Shown here: positions 11,506-23,512 of the stretch, one piece after another
Layout of the letters: the number at the start of each line of letters is the position of its first letter
Numbering within the stretch: the first letter of the stretch is position 1
Origin: Holothuria scabra
Lineage: Eukaryota; Echinodermata; Holothuroidea; Aspidochirotida; Holothuriidae
DNA length: 64,000 bases
NCBI GenBank assembly: GCA_037179385.1
Contig: CM074200.1
Location: 32,801,884-32,865,883 of the forward strand
Direction: 5' to 3'
Made by a program: the position numbers and the translations under genes
The notes under the pieces: model-generated
The model's input: the letters and a program-made list of their open reading frames with translations, nothing else
Database searches by the model: none
What the model was told of the DNA's origin: nothing

Positions 11506-14500
11506 GATGACATACAACTATACAGCTACCGGTGTCTCTTGATGATGTAGTAAATATCCAATTATGTCATTTCCAGAGCTCGGGAAAGTTTACCAAACTG
11601 ATTAATGAGCGAAAACAAATGCATCTTACAGCGCATTTTGCGACTCGCGAAGCCCGCGGGAAATTTTGCCTTTTTGGAAATAGGGGTTTACGGACCCGGG
11701 GAGTGGGAGCGGAATCGTGCTTCCGCCCCTCATTTTTCACTGAGGACTGTCTCTCCCAGCCCCCCCCCCCCCGCGCTTCCTACGCCTATGCATTTTACCA
11801 TGGTCGTACGCGACTGCTGCAGCGCCCAATTGGATAAAACCTTGTAGATTTTGACGTCTCCGTCGGAAAGATACAGTATTATGCCCAGGGGTGGGATCTA
11901 GAGTCGGACATAAAGTCAACCCCGTTAGAATGATTCCCGAACGGCTACATGCATTGAAGGATGCCTCCACCGTGCCTCCTATCACTGGTGCCACGCTTGC
12001 CGAATCTGCTTGTAGGTAGGACTGAATTTACATGACAAAATGTGGAATAGCTTACCTACGTTTCATTTTATATTGTACAGAGAAATATGCTATGGTCAGG
12101 TTCACGATTCTTTCACATAACGATGGGATCATCATCCCGTTTTACGAGTATCCACGAGTTTAAGTGGAAGTTAATTGGCACATAAAACCTGTCTTAGCCT
12201 CAGGCCCAAGGATTCGGCTGCGGTCGCGGAAGAACGGAAAGACTGAATTAACGACTTTCCTTGATATTTCACGGTAAATAGCAAACAATTATGCAGCTCC
12301 AGTCTGATATACGTGTAATTCTTTAAAAGAGAACTGGTCTTATTATTCTTCAGAACCATGCCAAACATTGCCTCTATATATCGAAGCCTCAAATATTTTG
12401 CTATCATCAGTCTAGTGTCACAATTCTACCATAAATTCAAAAAATCTCACAACTTGAAGGAAGGAGCCGAAAAAAGAACAACGAAACTAATCGGCAAACT
12501 TCTTGATGGGCTCGATTAGGCCCACTGAGTAATTCGATATGTCACAACTGCACAGGCAAGGCCCCTGTTACTATCAAAAGAAAATATGCCGAAATTCGGA
12601 TAGGCCTATGGCCTAAAACACAAAATTATACCGAGTTTGGGAAGAATTTTGAAAAAGAAAACTGAAATCTTGATAGATGGAAAGTAAATGGCACTATACT
12701 TTTGATAATTGCCGTGCAACTTAGTGTTTTTATCTCTTTCAATAATGTTATTTCACAGCTAGGTCTGAAAATTTAACCATGAGACAACATCTGAAATCGG
12801 AGAATTAGTAGTTATGGGGCGAGGCTGGGGCTCACGGGGGCACAAGGTTTTCCAGGGACATGTTTCCCCTGACCCCCTTTGACTAGGCTACTCTGTGGGG
12901 GTGTTCAGATTTCTGACAAGACATAACCACTATGTAAGTGGAGGGCCACCTTCATTGGAGTGCAGAGCCTAAAACAATTGACAGTCGCAGTCCCTCATAA
13001 AGCCGGTGTAAAAGAAAATCATGATTTCTGCAGTAATTTTGTCCAATTGGACAATGTTTTCCAAGAAATCTTCTCCCAACCTCACTGTGGAACTGTCCTG
13101 GGAGATCGAATGTGACGTCCGCTTAGAATCGTTTGTGTAATTATTATACAAATATTTTTAACTTGCTAGGAATCAGTCTCGTCAGACCTTCCGGGGCAAA
13201 CACTGGTAAAGTGGTACGGTGAAGCACTGGTTGACATTTCAAGGATCTTTCTAAACCGTGCGGACCATTTACAAGGTTTCCACTTTTCAGGTTCATTAGC
13301 TCATAATACATGTCCCATGGATTTGTTTGAAAATTGAACACAGTGTTCCCTGGTTGAAGGTCAATTCTGGGTATGATTTTGCACACGGGATTAATAAGGG
13401 ACCTACATAGGCTAGTCCACATAATCCAAATGGGATGGTTCTACGGACCTTGTGGACACCTTAAATGTGGGTAACATATGGATAAACCATAAAAAATTCC
13501 CTCATGCATATGGCCTTAATTATATGAGGCCCTTGTTAATCTTGGGTGCAACACTAAAGGGGCCCCGATATAGGTTTACCAATATGGTGCCCATATTGGT
13601 TTTCCACCTGGGATGTTCATGCAACTGAAGTTGCCTCTACTAATTTCTGGTACCACACTAATGGGTCATTAGATTCTCTGTTCATTGTTTACCTCAGGGT
13701 CTCCAGGAATTTAGGGTACGTGTATAAATTTCAAGATGGACCATAGGGTCCTCTTAATGTTAAACAGAGTTGATGGTCAGTTAATGATGCTGGTCAGCTA
13801 CTGATCTTTATGTTCTTTTGGATTGATTGGGGCAATGTTTGGTCCAAGGTCCCATGGCCATATGGCCCATTCTATGAAATTCGCTAAAATGCTTATCATT
13901 TCTTACAAATTACCTTATGGAATGGATTATCAAAGTGATAGAAAGGACTACTGTAAGTTGGACCTTCAAAGGTATTCAAAATTTTTATTCTCCTACTCTT
14001 GAACATTAAATAATGGTGGTTGTCCCCCTCCCCTTTTTAAAATTTTCGGAAAAATAGACATGTCCACATGTATAATGGTAGCACTTTTCAGCAAAAAAAA
14101 AAAGAAAAAAAGAAAGTAGTTTTTACTGTTTTAATTCACAAGTCTATTGTATACATAGGTCATAGGTTTGTAACTTTGCCAGCTGCATCGGTTGGTTGAA
14201 CCAGAACTTAAGCCTAACAACAGACAAAAACTGTTAATTACAACTCACCAACCAAACAGGCAAAATGTTCTCTGGAAATGAGTTGCATATCTAAATAAAA
14301 TAACATTTTACCTCCTTTCCTTCACTCTGTTTCAAATTCAATTTCTCTTAGTCTTAAAATGTAGTAACATCAAAAAGTAAAAGCCACTAGTATCACAATT
14401 CATCTGTTTTGTTGGCAAAAAAGGCCATTTTCAAACATAACACCTGTCTGTAATGATCCTTTTTGCAATCTTTAAAAGTTGGTTTTGAGTCACAGAAATA

Positions 14501-14637
14501 CTCTGTGCAACATCACTGCTCTTGCCATTATCAGAATCTATGACCAGTAATTAGTTAGTAATTAGTAAAAACTACAATCCTGTCAATATGCACAATATCT
14601 TGACAGAGTCAATTCAAAATAAATTAAGCAGTCATTA
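11506..14637. other. Intergenic, downstream of the kinase gene
   Basis: There is a C tract at 11760-11772. At 11885 caggggtgggatct resembles a lone hAT-type terminus without a partner. On the minus strand two adjacent open stretches (13144-13422 and 12969-13151) have ordinary amino-acid composition but lie in different frames and match nothing I know; they could be a fossil gene. TTTATT at 13984-13989 reads AATAAA on the minus strand and is a possible poly(A) signal for the kinase, about 650 bp beyond its stop codon. Confidence 0.35.
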
Positions 14638-15000
14638 TCAGCTCCCTGGCAAATGGACATCTTCAACTGAAAGTTCTACAACAGTTCCTCTTTCTTGAAA
14701 TAAATCACCATGACAACAAGCAAATTCTGCAGCCTGCGATGTTATTTTACAAATAAAGACTTTCACGCCCCCACTGCTCTCTTTTAAGATGTTCCAAGCT
14801 GTTTTCAACTTTTTCTCTAAACCACCAGTAATATCTTGTTTTCTGGTTGCCATGGTAATAGCTGCACATATTCTACCATCAGGAGAAAACTGAATTTTAG
14901 GAATTAGAGAAGCATTTGGTTTGTCAGGTGGGTTTGTGTACACACCATCTACATCAGTTAAAAAGACCACTCTCTTTGGTTTGAAGCGAGCAGATAAAAC
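14638..15000 (-). CDS. Isopentenyl phosphate kinase last coding exon
   Basis: 120 codons plus TGA at 14640-14638. It contains VVFLTDVDGVYTNPP and DITGGLEKKLKTAW, the C-terminal nucleotide-binding signature of the family, and ends VEDVHLPGS. The acceptor is cacaaacag|. Confidence 0.94.
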   Translation of the reverse strand, partial: VLSARFKPKRVVFLTDVDGVYTNPPDKPNASLIPKIQFSPDGRICAAITMATRKQDITGGLEKKLKTAWNILKESSGGVKVFICKITSQAAEFACCHGDLFQERGTVVELSVEDVHLPGS

Positions 15001-18000
15001 CTGTTTGTGACGACAGAGAAAAAGTGAACAACATCAGCTATCTAAAAAGAAATGTCAAGGTCATAGCCTGGGAAAAATCTCGAAGGGGACCACTCAAACA
15101 CTGACTTCACAGAATACCCCCATCACTTAACATATGTTGTATGCATAATAGTGGAAATCTCGGGGGGGGGGGGCACTAGAACCAATGCCCCCTTTCACCT
15201 GCCTGCCACAGGCTACTGCCATCTATGTTGGGGTTCCCTGAAAAAATGTGAATTTCCTTTTTGAGGTTTAATAAACAGACCTTCTATCTTCTGGCCATCA
15301 TCCTCTGGCCATCATCTTCTGGCAATTATAAATGATAAATCATAATAAGGAGTCATCCAATGCATGCTCCCAGGTCAGTCTCTAACTACTCACCTCTATA
15401 ACAGTATCTCCACTAAGGATACAACATCCCCTTGTTTCATCTATAACACAGTCTCCATGAAGAACAGGAACAAAGCCTTGCTGTAACAAATGTTCAACTG
15501 TATCTACATCTGATGATGTCATCTCAGTTTTGTCCTTTGTCCTCCATCCACTCAATGGCTGATGATGAAAGAGTTAAGAAGTTAAAACGGAGCATTGTAG
15601 GAGTGAGATGTAACACATTTATCATGACTGATACTGAAAAAAACTCTCAACTGATGGAAAAAATTTGGTCTGGGAGGGAAGGGATTAAGCAATAGAAAGA
15701 AAAGTATACAACTAACAAGGTTTCCAATCTCTCTCTATAATGCAAAGAATTGTCACAGATACTATATCATTTTGCATACAGCTCTGCTAGGGAAGTGAGA
15801 GAGCCCTACCAGGGATATTCTATGAAATCCCAAGGAGCTTAAATCTCATCTCATCTGTGCCTCCCTTCATGCCTGCTAATTGATTTTATTTGCTGGCTGG
15901 CTGATTGTCTGCTCAAGTTTCTTGCCCCAAATATGATATGAAAGATACTAGCAGGGCTTGCAGTTGATGTGTCCTGAGGAAGTTAGGTATAATTTTCTAA
16001 TCAGCCAAGTTGAAGTCTATTTACAGTATTCAACAGATTTGGTGATTGGCAGAAAGAAGTACAATAACTTTCAAACCCTAACAAAGTTGTTCATCTGATG
16101 TTCTCCAGCTGACTGTAGAATCAATTGGTTAGAACACCCTTTGCCTTGTTGGGTCATACTGAAGACTTGGAGCCTACTTCCATTGTGCTTGGTGCTCAGC
16201 ATATAAATAATGGAATAGGAATCATAACAAGCAATGAGCCACAACTAAGAAAAAAAAATGTGACAGGCCCAATTTAAACTATTTAGCTTGAAACTGAGTG
16301 GTAAAAACAATTTAATTAATGTTCCTCAGGACTGCCAAAATCATCTGTCATTGAATGGACGAGAATTTTTTGCAGCATTAAGGTACAGTAAAGATGACTG
16401 AAGCAAAATTGACCTCTGCTTTGCCAAAGAATAAGACTTACAGTGCATGTCTGCTACAAGTGCTAAAAGGAGTAGTTTTTCTCTCTCATTTAAATTAAGG
16501 TAAGTTTACAGTTATGCCCCCAAAAGGTAAAACTGGTAAAATGTCACCAGCCGGTACTGTAATCCCCCCACCCAGTTTACTGCCCCTTACCCATTCCAGA
16601 GATCAAATTAGATTCAAAAAAGGCAAAGCCAAAATGAGCAAAATGGCTATTGGTCTATGTTATTTCAATGCCACATTTTGAGGGACACTTCAACCATCTG
16701 AACGGGCATGATAGCTGTAGCTAGTAGTGCTGTAGATTATTTTGAGCCCCACCATTCCCCTCCCCACCTGTAAAGATGTATTGTATTGTGTACTTACAGA
16801 TACTGATACTGCTGGTATTCCTGATTCCACAAGTGCTGAAACAACCATGTGATTAAGCTGTAAAAAATCCACATATTGTTTATTACATTAGAGATCTTTT
16901 ATAATGCCCTTTTTATTACTCATTGACTGCTTTGTCTTAAATATTGATATTCTGTTTATCAGATTCAAACATCTTGCTCTACAACTGAAGAGTATGGATG
17001 CAGGCCTTAACTTTTGAAGTGCGAGTGCTATCAATAGAGTACCATCACTTTCATCAAATAACTGTGAGGAATGCAATTTTTTGCACATTTAAAATAAAAT
17101 TGGTTACAGGGGTACAGTTAATGTATGAAAGTTTGATAAAAGAGAACCACATTCCATAACATCTCCAGGAGTGTGATTTGTAACACACCTAGGAAATTTA
17201 AAGCTCAAGGCATATGGATGAAAATGATAATACTGTAAGTGCATGATCTGAAGCAATTAAGTAGCTCAGCAGTCAGGCAGGACTGTTTAGTTCATTTTCC
17301 TTTTAGGTACAGAAAAATAGAAGTTAAGTCAATGAAAAAAGATGTGCACCTGTCCCAAATTGAAGACTGCCTAATGAGCAGCAGCAGAGATTCCTTAATT
17401 TAATGATGATGGGGGGGGGGGGGGGTTGCCTAAATACTGTAAACCTGAGATAGTTCGTCATTATGCAGGTGAAATTTATACAGTTGACTCACAGGTCAAA
17501 GCTGACCAAAGCATTTTCATTTAGCTTGTCAGCTGAAAAATACTGAGGTCCATAGTCAAGGGCTTCTGCAGATGGATCATGGTACAAGTCTGTGAGAGTC
17601 AGATGAAATTCCCACACGTTTAACTTGTTTGTACCTTCTCAGTATGGTCTTTGGCTTGCTGTGTGATGTCCACTGCATCCAATATATCCTTGTTAATTAT
17701 TTTGTTTTGAAGCAGATCTGAAAACTGTTTAGTGCAGAGGTTAATTGTGCTGACAATTCCCTAGTCAAAAAGTGGGAGGTACAGAAATATCCTGCCTAGC
17801 CCTCTGTTTCTCAATTTCCACAACTGCCAATGCGCTGATTTACCAACAACAGCATCTAAATGTTCTATATATTTGAGAGAGAGAAAAGTAATTTACACAA
17901 CAAACCTTAGTCACTGACAGTCTGGTAGCAGTAAATCCTTTCCTTAGATATTCAGTACCTTCAATCACTGATGACTTATCTTCAGGAAATCCTTCATTGA

Positions 18001-18791
18001 CACCAAATTCTTTTGCTTGGAAGTGACCAAAAGATCTGACAAAATAAAAAAAATAAAGATGCCACAATGACAGCATAGAAATAGAATATATTCATATGGT
18101 GTAATGTGCAGAATTAAGAGACAAATCCATGGGAATGCTTAATGTACTGTACATGTAGACCACTGTGCAATTCACATCTACCAAATTTCAAAGATTATTT
18201 TGCACCTGCAAACAGTATAAGTCTTAAAAGTCTTTTAAAAGATACTAACTTAAGGCTTGCAGAACTGATCTTGAGAACTGAAGTAATTTGGTGGTCTCCA
18301 TCAATTGCTAGGCCTACTCATAAAACACAATTAATTTCTTTAAATTACAGTTACATACTCTGTCTTGAGTTAGTCACTGGATACAAAATGCATAGCAGGT
18401 GCACTATGTGTAACACTTCTTGATTGACCCACTCATGTTAACACAATGATACTGACCCCCAATGACAACCAATCAGGCCAGCAAGTGCACAATTTTCTTT
18501 AGAATATACAGTAGACTTAAAACTACAGTAACATTCTTACAGTCTAATGTTTCATTCATCATTCATTTGTGAACGTGACCCTTATTTATTTGTGAACAAC
18601 ATACCAGGATTTCAATGGATCAAACTTAACAAAGAGCTTCCTTACCCAGCTCCATGAACTATGATGTATCTTCCTTTCAGCTGCCTGAATACAGCAAGTG
18701 CAGACGACCAAGTGCTTCTGTTAACAGTTTCAAATTCATCTTTTTTAGTTATTGCACTTCCACCAAGTTTAATGATGCATTGTAATTCCAT
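14638..18791 (-). CDS. Isopentenyl phosphate kinase, spliced gene (5 core exons plus 1 possible cassette exon)
   Basis: This enzyme phosphorylates isopentenyl phosphate to isopentenyl diphosphate (IPP) with ATP, feeding isoprenoid synthesis by the alternative mevalonate route, probably in the cytosol since no targeting peptide is visible. It belongs to the amino-acid-kinase fold. Joining exons 18791-18646, 18035-17906, 16857-16798, 15558-15394 and 15000-14638 gives 287 residues. Visible motifs are IIKLGGSAIT (nucleotide-binding loop, residues 6-15), VHGAGSFGHFQA (45-56, including the family's catalytic His at 53), GIPAVSVS (105-112), PVLHGD (143-148), ILSGDTVIE (159-167), VVFLTDVDGVY (178-188) and DITGGLEKKL (223-232). 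All introns are GT/AG. The ATG has A at -3 and G at +4. Exon 17760-17635 would add 42 in-frame residues after residue 92. Family members are usually about 260-330 residues, so both forms fit. Confidence 0.93.
15394..15558 (-). CDS. Isopentenyl phosphate kinase exon 5
   Basis: 55 codons begin PLSGWRTKDK and include DVDTVEHLLQQGFVPVLHGD and ILSGDTVIE. The acceptor is catcatcag| and the donor |gtgagtag. It forms part of the substrate and ATP site. Confidence 0.94.
16110..16235 (+). mobile_element. tRNA-SINE remnant in a kinase intron
   Basis: The sequence aattggttagaacacc (A-box-like), gggtcatactgaagacttgg and ccattgtgcttggtgctcag, then ataatggaatagg, matches the body of the SINE at 43803-44064 in the same order. 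It is decayed and no TSD was recognised. It lies in the 1239-bp intron, antisense to the kinase. Confidence 0.65.
16798..16857 (-). CDS. Isopentenyl phosphate kinase exon 4 (20 codons)
   Basis: This small exon encodes LNHMVVSALVESGIPAVSVS between cag| and |gtaagtac, phase 0 on both sides. It joins exon 2 directly to give SVTK-LNHMVV, which matches the family's continuous helix and strand. Confidence 0.92.
17635..17760 (-). CDS. Possible 126-bp cassette exon of the kinase
   Basis: This is an open stretch of 42 codons (begins GIVSTINLC, ends QAKDHTEK) between tttttgactag| and |gtacaaac. It is phase 0 at both ends, so inclusion or skipping keeps the frame. As far as I recall the family, no insertion stands between the SVTK and LNH segments (plant enzymes read directly through), which favours skipping or a lineage-specific insertion. 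It could also be intronic sequence that is open by chance. Confidence 0.45.
17906..18035 (-). CDS. Isopentenyl phosphate kinase exon 2
   Basis: The acceptor is tttgtcag|atc. The exon completes Gly49 and adds 43 residues starting SFGHFQAKEFGV, which carry the catalytic histidine, and ending GFTATRLSVTK in phase 0. The donor is aag|gtttgt. The 610-bp intron before it contains no element I recognise. Confidence 0.92.
18646..18791 (-). CDS. Isopentenyl phosphate kinase exon 1
   Basis: The ATG is at 18791-18789. The exon encodes 48 residues plus two bases of Gly49, with KLGGSAIT near the start and VHGA at the end. The donor is gg|gtaag (18645). The sequence just upstream (ctgtaacag) resembles a splice acceptor, so a non-coding upstream exon is possible. 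Confidence 0.9.
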
Positions 18792-19536
18792 TCTGTTACA
18801 GTTTGTCTGCAGTTACAGATTGGACCATTGACAGCACATAGAAACATCTCATAATCATACTGTATGATTATTTTTGAACCGTTTGTCACTGGCCACTAAG
18901 GATTGTCCAATTTCCTTGCTGTAATTTGAAAATAAATGGGATTGATTAACACAGGGTAGTTACACAGAGATCCTGGGATACATAACGGATAGAATATTAA
19001 GACTAATGACCCTCTAACTTGTTTGGTCTGTGTTCTTAATTAAGGCGGTTTACATAACCAAATGCATTGTACCATTTGCGTTAGCTTTGTGTGTTGAATT
19101 TTGGCTCTGATCAGTTCGCGGAAATGATCCAACGAATAATATTTGCGAAAATATAGATTCCTCGCTTCAGCAAGCTACTCAGACAGGCTACTCTAGTCTA
19201 CGGCAGAAAAATACCTAACAACAGACGTCGATGGTGAATCAGATGAAAAAGTTTATTTAAGTTCTAATGTCAAACTTCGAGGCAGATTTTCATCGTCAAA
19301 ACAGATACAAAATATTGGGATTCAGCGAATGTAGTTCACGTTTTGCAGTTTGCAGACGTCATGAAGGTGGTAGGACAGTTGTAACTCTGTCTCTCAAAGC
19401 CACCAGCATAAACATTTTTTTGTAGGATGTGAGGGGAAATAGTTTTTACAGAAATTTTCAAATTAATGAAAAAAATCATGGTTATAGGTCGAAACCAGAT
19501 TGGATTGCAGAAAAGTTTGGGTTCTGGGCCAGCATT
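18792..19536. other. Upstream flank of the kinase gene
   Basis: No exon, TATA box or other gene was recognised. The kinase promoter should be here (minus strand), but I cannot point to its elements. Confidence 0.35.
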
Positions 19537-19985
19537 GGCTGATCCGGGGGGGGGGGATGCATACTCCCTCCCCCCCCCCCCCACCGGGATGGTAAAAAGT
19601 ATCGATAGCCAGGCTAATGGTAACCTAGGCCTAATTACATTTTAAAAATACAGTGATAGTTGTTAAATTATTTGATTACCGTATTTTTGTGTCATATTCT
19701 TCAATGAAATGAAAAATGTAAATATAATGTATCTATCTTCCGTATCATTTGGTAAATACCCGTTTTGTTTATATTGACGAATTCTAAATCTAGCGCTTTC
19801 CGCCAACGGCCGTTGGTTGGTAACGTTGTTTGGACATCGCATGTGTGTCTATGTCAAAACGTGGGGCTGCTACTGTCGAATAATGGGCCAATCGCTGATA
19901 CGAAGGCTTGTACGGGGTTGTTGCAGAGTGTGTAAGCGATTCGAGTTGAGATATGAATAAACAGATGAGAAGAAGATTTATTTCA
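19537..19985. repeat. Left arm of a long inverted repeat
   Basis: It begins near ggctgatcc followed by G and C tracts, then tttgattaccgtattttt, ccgtatcatttggtaaata, ccgttttgttta, caacggccgttgg, catcgcatgtgtgtctatg, taatgggccaatcg and cgagttgagatatg. The reverse complement of the same series occurs at 25103-24740 and then 24115-24000. Ends of the form GTGGCGGATCC with G runs suggest the termini of a DNA transposon or two opposed copies of one repeat. Confidence 0.8.
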
Positions 19986-19999
19986 GATTCAAGATGATG

Positions 20000-20699
20000 A
20001 GCGGTTTTATTCCGTTCGATTAACAGCCGGCGAAAAAAGGAACCATTAAAATATAACTATATACAGATTGACGCAGGTGCTCGTCGTCTGAGGTCTGCTG
20101 CACCAGTGTGGGAGTGCGACCAAAACTTGCTGGCTCGGAGCTTTCATGTCTCGGGGAGATCGGAACACATGCAGTCCCGGCCTGATTGGTTAAAAGTTGT
20201 GACGCACCAAATTAGATAAATATTAAGGAATGTGCTGATCTGAATGTGCTAAATGATCAATGAGGAGGCTAAAGAGGGTGGAATTCGCCACACCTTGAAA
20301 ATATGCGATACAGCATACACGTGGAACCAGGGTGGGGTAGTTTGCACGTTCACCGGTAACACGTGGCGAGAAACAAGAAGGGCCCTAGGAATCTAGGACA
20401 AGAGGAAGGGAGAGTTGCTCGTAAATAACCAGATGGTGTTCCTGTTAAAGGTCAAAGAGGGCACACCATAGTTTACACATGACATAGCCTAAAACCGTGT
20501 GACGGTAATAGAGCACACCCGGCATTAAGTTCACATTGACCGTATAGCCCGTTGAAGTAATGATTACCCACACTTTTAAGACCATGTTTTGAAAGCTTGG
20601 GAGTTTCATAGTGGCTTAAAATAGTGAAACGTTTGGCACCATGTTGCATGTCGGCCCCCTTTTCTTAGACACCCAGGCGGGGTAGGGGCTCTGAAAATG
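20000..20699. other. Intergenic, no gene recognised
   Basis: I see no coding, RNA or transposon signal that I can support. Confidence 0.3.
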
Positions 20700-21243
20700 A
20701 AGAATTCGGAAATTTGCCAATTGTGAGACCAGTCGACTGTGTGGTTTTGACAACTCATGAAATTACGAAATTCCCAATCAATTTTCTCTAATAAAAGCTC
20801 CATATTCGTCATTATTTGATTCAAAAAATCAAAATTTTCGGCGCTTCGCGTGCCTCATATTGCAATTCCATAGCAGAAGTGCTCGCTCATACCTTCACTT
20901 TGGTAAACTTTTCCCAGCCCTGTGTGTGACAAAATCGGAAAGTTGCTACACTTTTGTGACATAGATCACTAGGTGACACCGTTTACAATATAAAGTGCTA
21001 TTTTCATAAATTTTCTTTCATAAAATTCCATATTTGCTCCGATATAAGCTCAAAAAAATTCGTCGGAGAGCCTCATTATGAAGGCGTTGGATACCATTAT
21101 GCACTAACAACGATCTTTGGTCGCCGCCCAACCTCAGATTTGCCGATAGAAAATGCAAATTCTTCAGTAACTCCCCAACTGTTCAAATTTCATTGAAGGA
21201 AACCCAGCATACAAACTTTTCTGCAACACAAGCTCCATACTTT
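20700..21243 (-). repeat. Dispersed repeat family A, copies 3 and 4
   Basis: Read on the minus strand, 21243-21100 (atggagcttgtgttgcagaa, gggtttccttc, gaagaatttgc, aaatctgagg, agatcgttgtt) and the partial 20810-20700 match 11318-11485. The cgcttcgcg motif between them also recurs near 34110. Confidence 0.55.
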
Positions 21244-21433
21244 CAAATGTTTGATATGGGCGAAAATTTAGCGCGGTCCGCGCGCTGCAAATTACGCCCT
21301 TAGTACAGTTGTAATCACCCTTAAAACGTGGTAAAATTTGAATACTTGCCTACCACCCACATTTCCCATTTCCTGAACTCTTATAGGCATCAGAGACTAA
21401 ACAACATACCTACCAATAGTGGCGCTTCGCTCA

Positions 21434-21489
21434 GTGTACATCTAAGAGTATTTATTAATATTTTGCAATAAATACTCTTAGGTGCACAT
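21434..21489. repeat. 40-bp hairpin with near-perfect 8-bp flanking repeats
   Basis: CTAAGAGTATTTATT (21442-21456) pairs perfectly with 21467-21481 across a 10-bp loop. GTGTACAT lies immediately before and GTGCACAT immediately after, an 8-bp direct repeat with one mismatch. This suggests a minimal inserted palindrome. Confidence 0.65.
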
Positions 21490-21509
21490 TTGATACCCAA
21501 CCACATGCA

Positions 21510-22539
21510 GAACCCCCCCCCCCCCATGTACCACATTATACACTATCTGTAGACAGAGGATGGAGTTGTACCTCTAATTCCTGATTGACGTCTCTTATCT
21601 ATCAAACGTATCAAATGTCAATGTGTTTTATTTCTCTGATAAAAGTCTAAGTACGAAATGGTCGAATCGCTATACAAACTGACAAATGAATGATGTAAGC
21701 GTGTCCAAATTTTGCATTAGAAATCATACATTTTCCAAAAAAAGTTGCATGCAGACTGTGCACCGAAACATTTTCAGTTTCCTTAAAACGTGTTTGCCAA
21801 TTTTAGCCTGCCAGGCTGGTCATTCACTAAAGACCACAGATTTCAGTAAAACATAGTAAAGAACGATTCATGTTCTTCATCATATTCCTAAATATTGTAC
21901 TCCTTCATAACCACACCTGCTCCCGTCTGCACATGAACAATCGACATAATCATTGAGACCGATGAATAATGTATGTTTGATATGCAAGTGAAAAAAGGGC
22001 ATGAATGAGACTGCAAGCGCGCGGAGCGCGCGAAAATTTTGGGGATTTGCTAAGTAAACATGTGGAGTTATTGATACAGAAAGCTAGTCGATCGTAATAG
22101 GTAAGGGACACCTTTCATAATACCTACGTGTATAGTCTTTTTGGTAGCACCTTATTTACGTTTCACGTCACAAAAAGTGGGGAGGGGGACTTTTACGTTA
22201 CTTTTACGAAACTTGCGACGAAAATGTTAATTAGTGCAAATCTCATGAGTTGGTTGATAATGGCACATGATAAGTTTCATGGCACGACAATGACTTTTTG
22301 AGCTTCAAGTATTTATTAAAGTCTATTTATTCCCCTTCCCATAATTGTCACTTACCAATACATTAGCTAATACTGCTGTTTTTCTACTAGTATAGTCTTA
22401 CAATCGACTCGGTTGCTTCCGATTTTAACCATATTTCACAGTTTAATCTCCAACTTAGTCACTTACTTCATTTTTTAAACAGATGATCAAAACTGAATAG
22501 ACTGTCGGGATGACAGAAATTGACAGTTTGGGGATAGAG
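21510..22539. other. Intergenic with C tract
   Basis: The C run begins at about 21511. 22015-22035 contains the palindrome gcgcgcggagcgcgcg. No gene was recognised. Confidence 0.3.
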
Positions 22540-22760
22540 GTCGCTTCTCGGCCTTTTGGATAAGGCCAATGATGTAAAGTATCTGTTCTTTTCATCGAGC
22601 TAAATCTAAAAAGGACCAATTGTGTAAATGGTCTGAGGGCAGTGAGGTTAGTCAAGTGTTGTCCTTCAGTGGACTTGGGCTAGCTTCTTTGGGAAGCAGT
22701 TAAAAGTTTGGTTTCGCCGAATAGTGGCCCTTTGGTAGAGGGTCGGGAGGACGATGGACA
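22540..22760 (+). mobile_element. U2-snRNA-headed SINE, copy A
   Basis: Positions 22541-22595 read tcgcttctcggccttttgg, then an ataaggccaa-type segment and gtatctgttctt. This follows the 5' end of spliceosomal U2 snRNA, including the region around its branch-point-recognition sequence, with substitutions. The sequence then leaves U2 and continues with a body (tgttgtccttcagtggac, agttaaaagtttggtttcgc, gagggtcgggagga) shared with copy B at 25346-25547. It lacks the U2 Sm site and 3' stems, so it is not a functional U2 gene. Confidence 0.7.
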
Positions 22761-23279
22761 CAGATTGGTTCTCTATTTCCGGAGACCACAGCTTTTTCTC
22801 CCTTTCGTACAAATATTTGAAAATCCGAAATTTATGTTGGCAATACTGCACTTTTTGCGACAGATTTTGGGTTGCAGACCCTACTAAAGAGTCTACTCCG
22901 TCTTGTTGGGGTTTTCTGGTTACTGAATATTATTATACATGATTGAGAATCTCGGAACCTAGGAAAGGGTATTGGAAAATTTCCCGGCAAAGTTTGACTT
23001 CCTTTTTAACACTATATTTGAAAATCTGGAGTTTACACAAGGCAGGGATTTTAAGGGCAGAAAATTTGGAAAAATGATATTATTTGTAAAGGAGAATTAA
23101 AAAATTGAAGTCTTTATTGAGGATGAATAAGCCAAAGCATAAGGGCAAAATCACGGACTGTAGTTGATAACGTTTTATACTATCGTTTAATACTATCGTT
23201 CAGAGAAAATTCGATGTTTTTACATTCATTTCACAAATGTCAGGACATTACTTTGAGAAATTTTTGGATTTTTGTAAGG
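22761..23279. other. Intergenic
   Basis: Two phrases (aaatccgaaatttatg, attttgggttgcaga) hint at old repeat sequence. No gene was recognised. Confidence 0.3.
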
Positions 23280-23512
23280 AAAATGATAATTTGCAGTTTT
23301 CTTGAAAAATATGGTCTTCTCGTAAGCAATCAATAAGATCATCGGGGATTGGGTACGAAAGTTTAAAAGGTTTACATCTTTTATCGCGGGCCTATGAGAG
23401 AAGACTACCCAACGAAATCGGACCTTCTCCCAGACGGGTGGCAGCCTTCACTAACACGGGGCCATGTCCCTTCCCCCTCCGCTCCCAGTTGTGGTGCCGC
23501 CCTTGGGGAAAA
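23280..23512 (+). repeat. Fragment related to the hAT-like element region
   Basis: tatggtcttctcgtaagcaa, acatcttttatcgcgggcct and aagactacccaacgaaatcg line up with 9080-9200, which flanks the hAT-like element. It ends gtggtgccgccctt, resembling a decayed TGGCGCCACCCCTG terminus. Confidence 0.5.

Noticed and set aside
12969..13422. A fossil protein-coding gene on the minus strand
   Set aside because: Two open stretches with plausible composition, but a frame change and stops between them and no family recognised.
22540..22600. A functional U2 snRNA gene
   Set aside because: Only the 5' segment matches; the Sm site and 3' stem-loops are absent.
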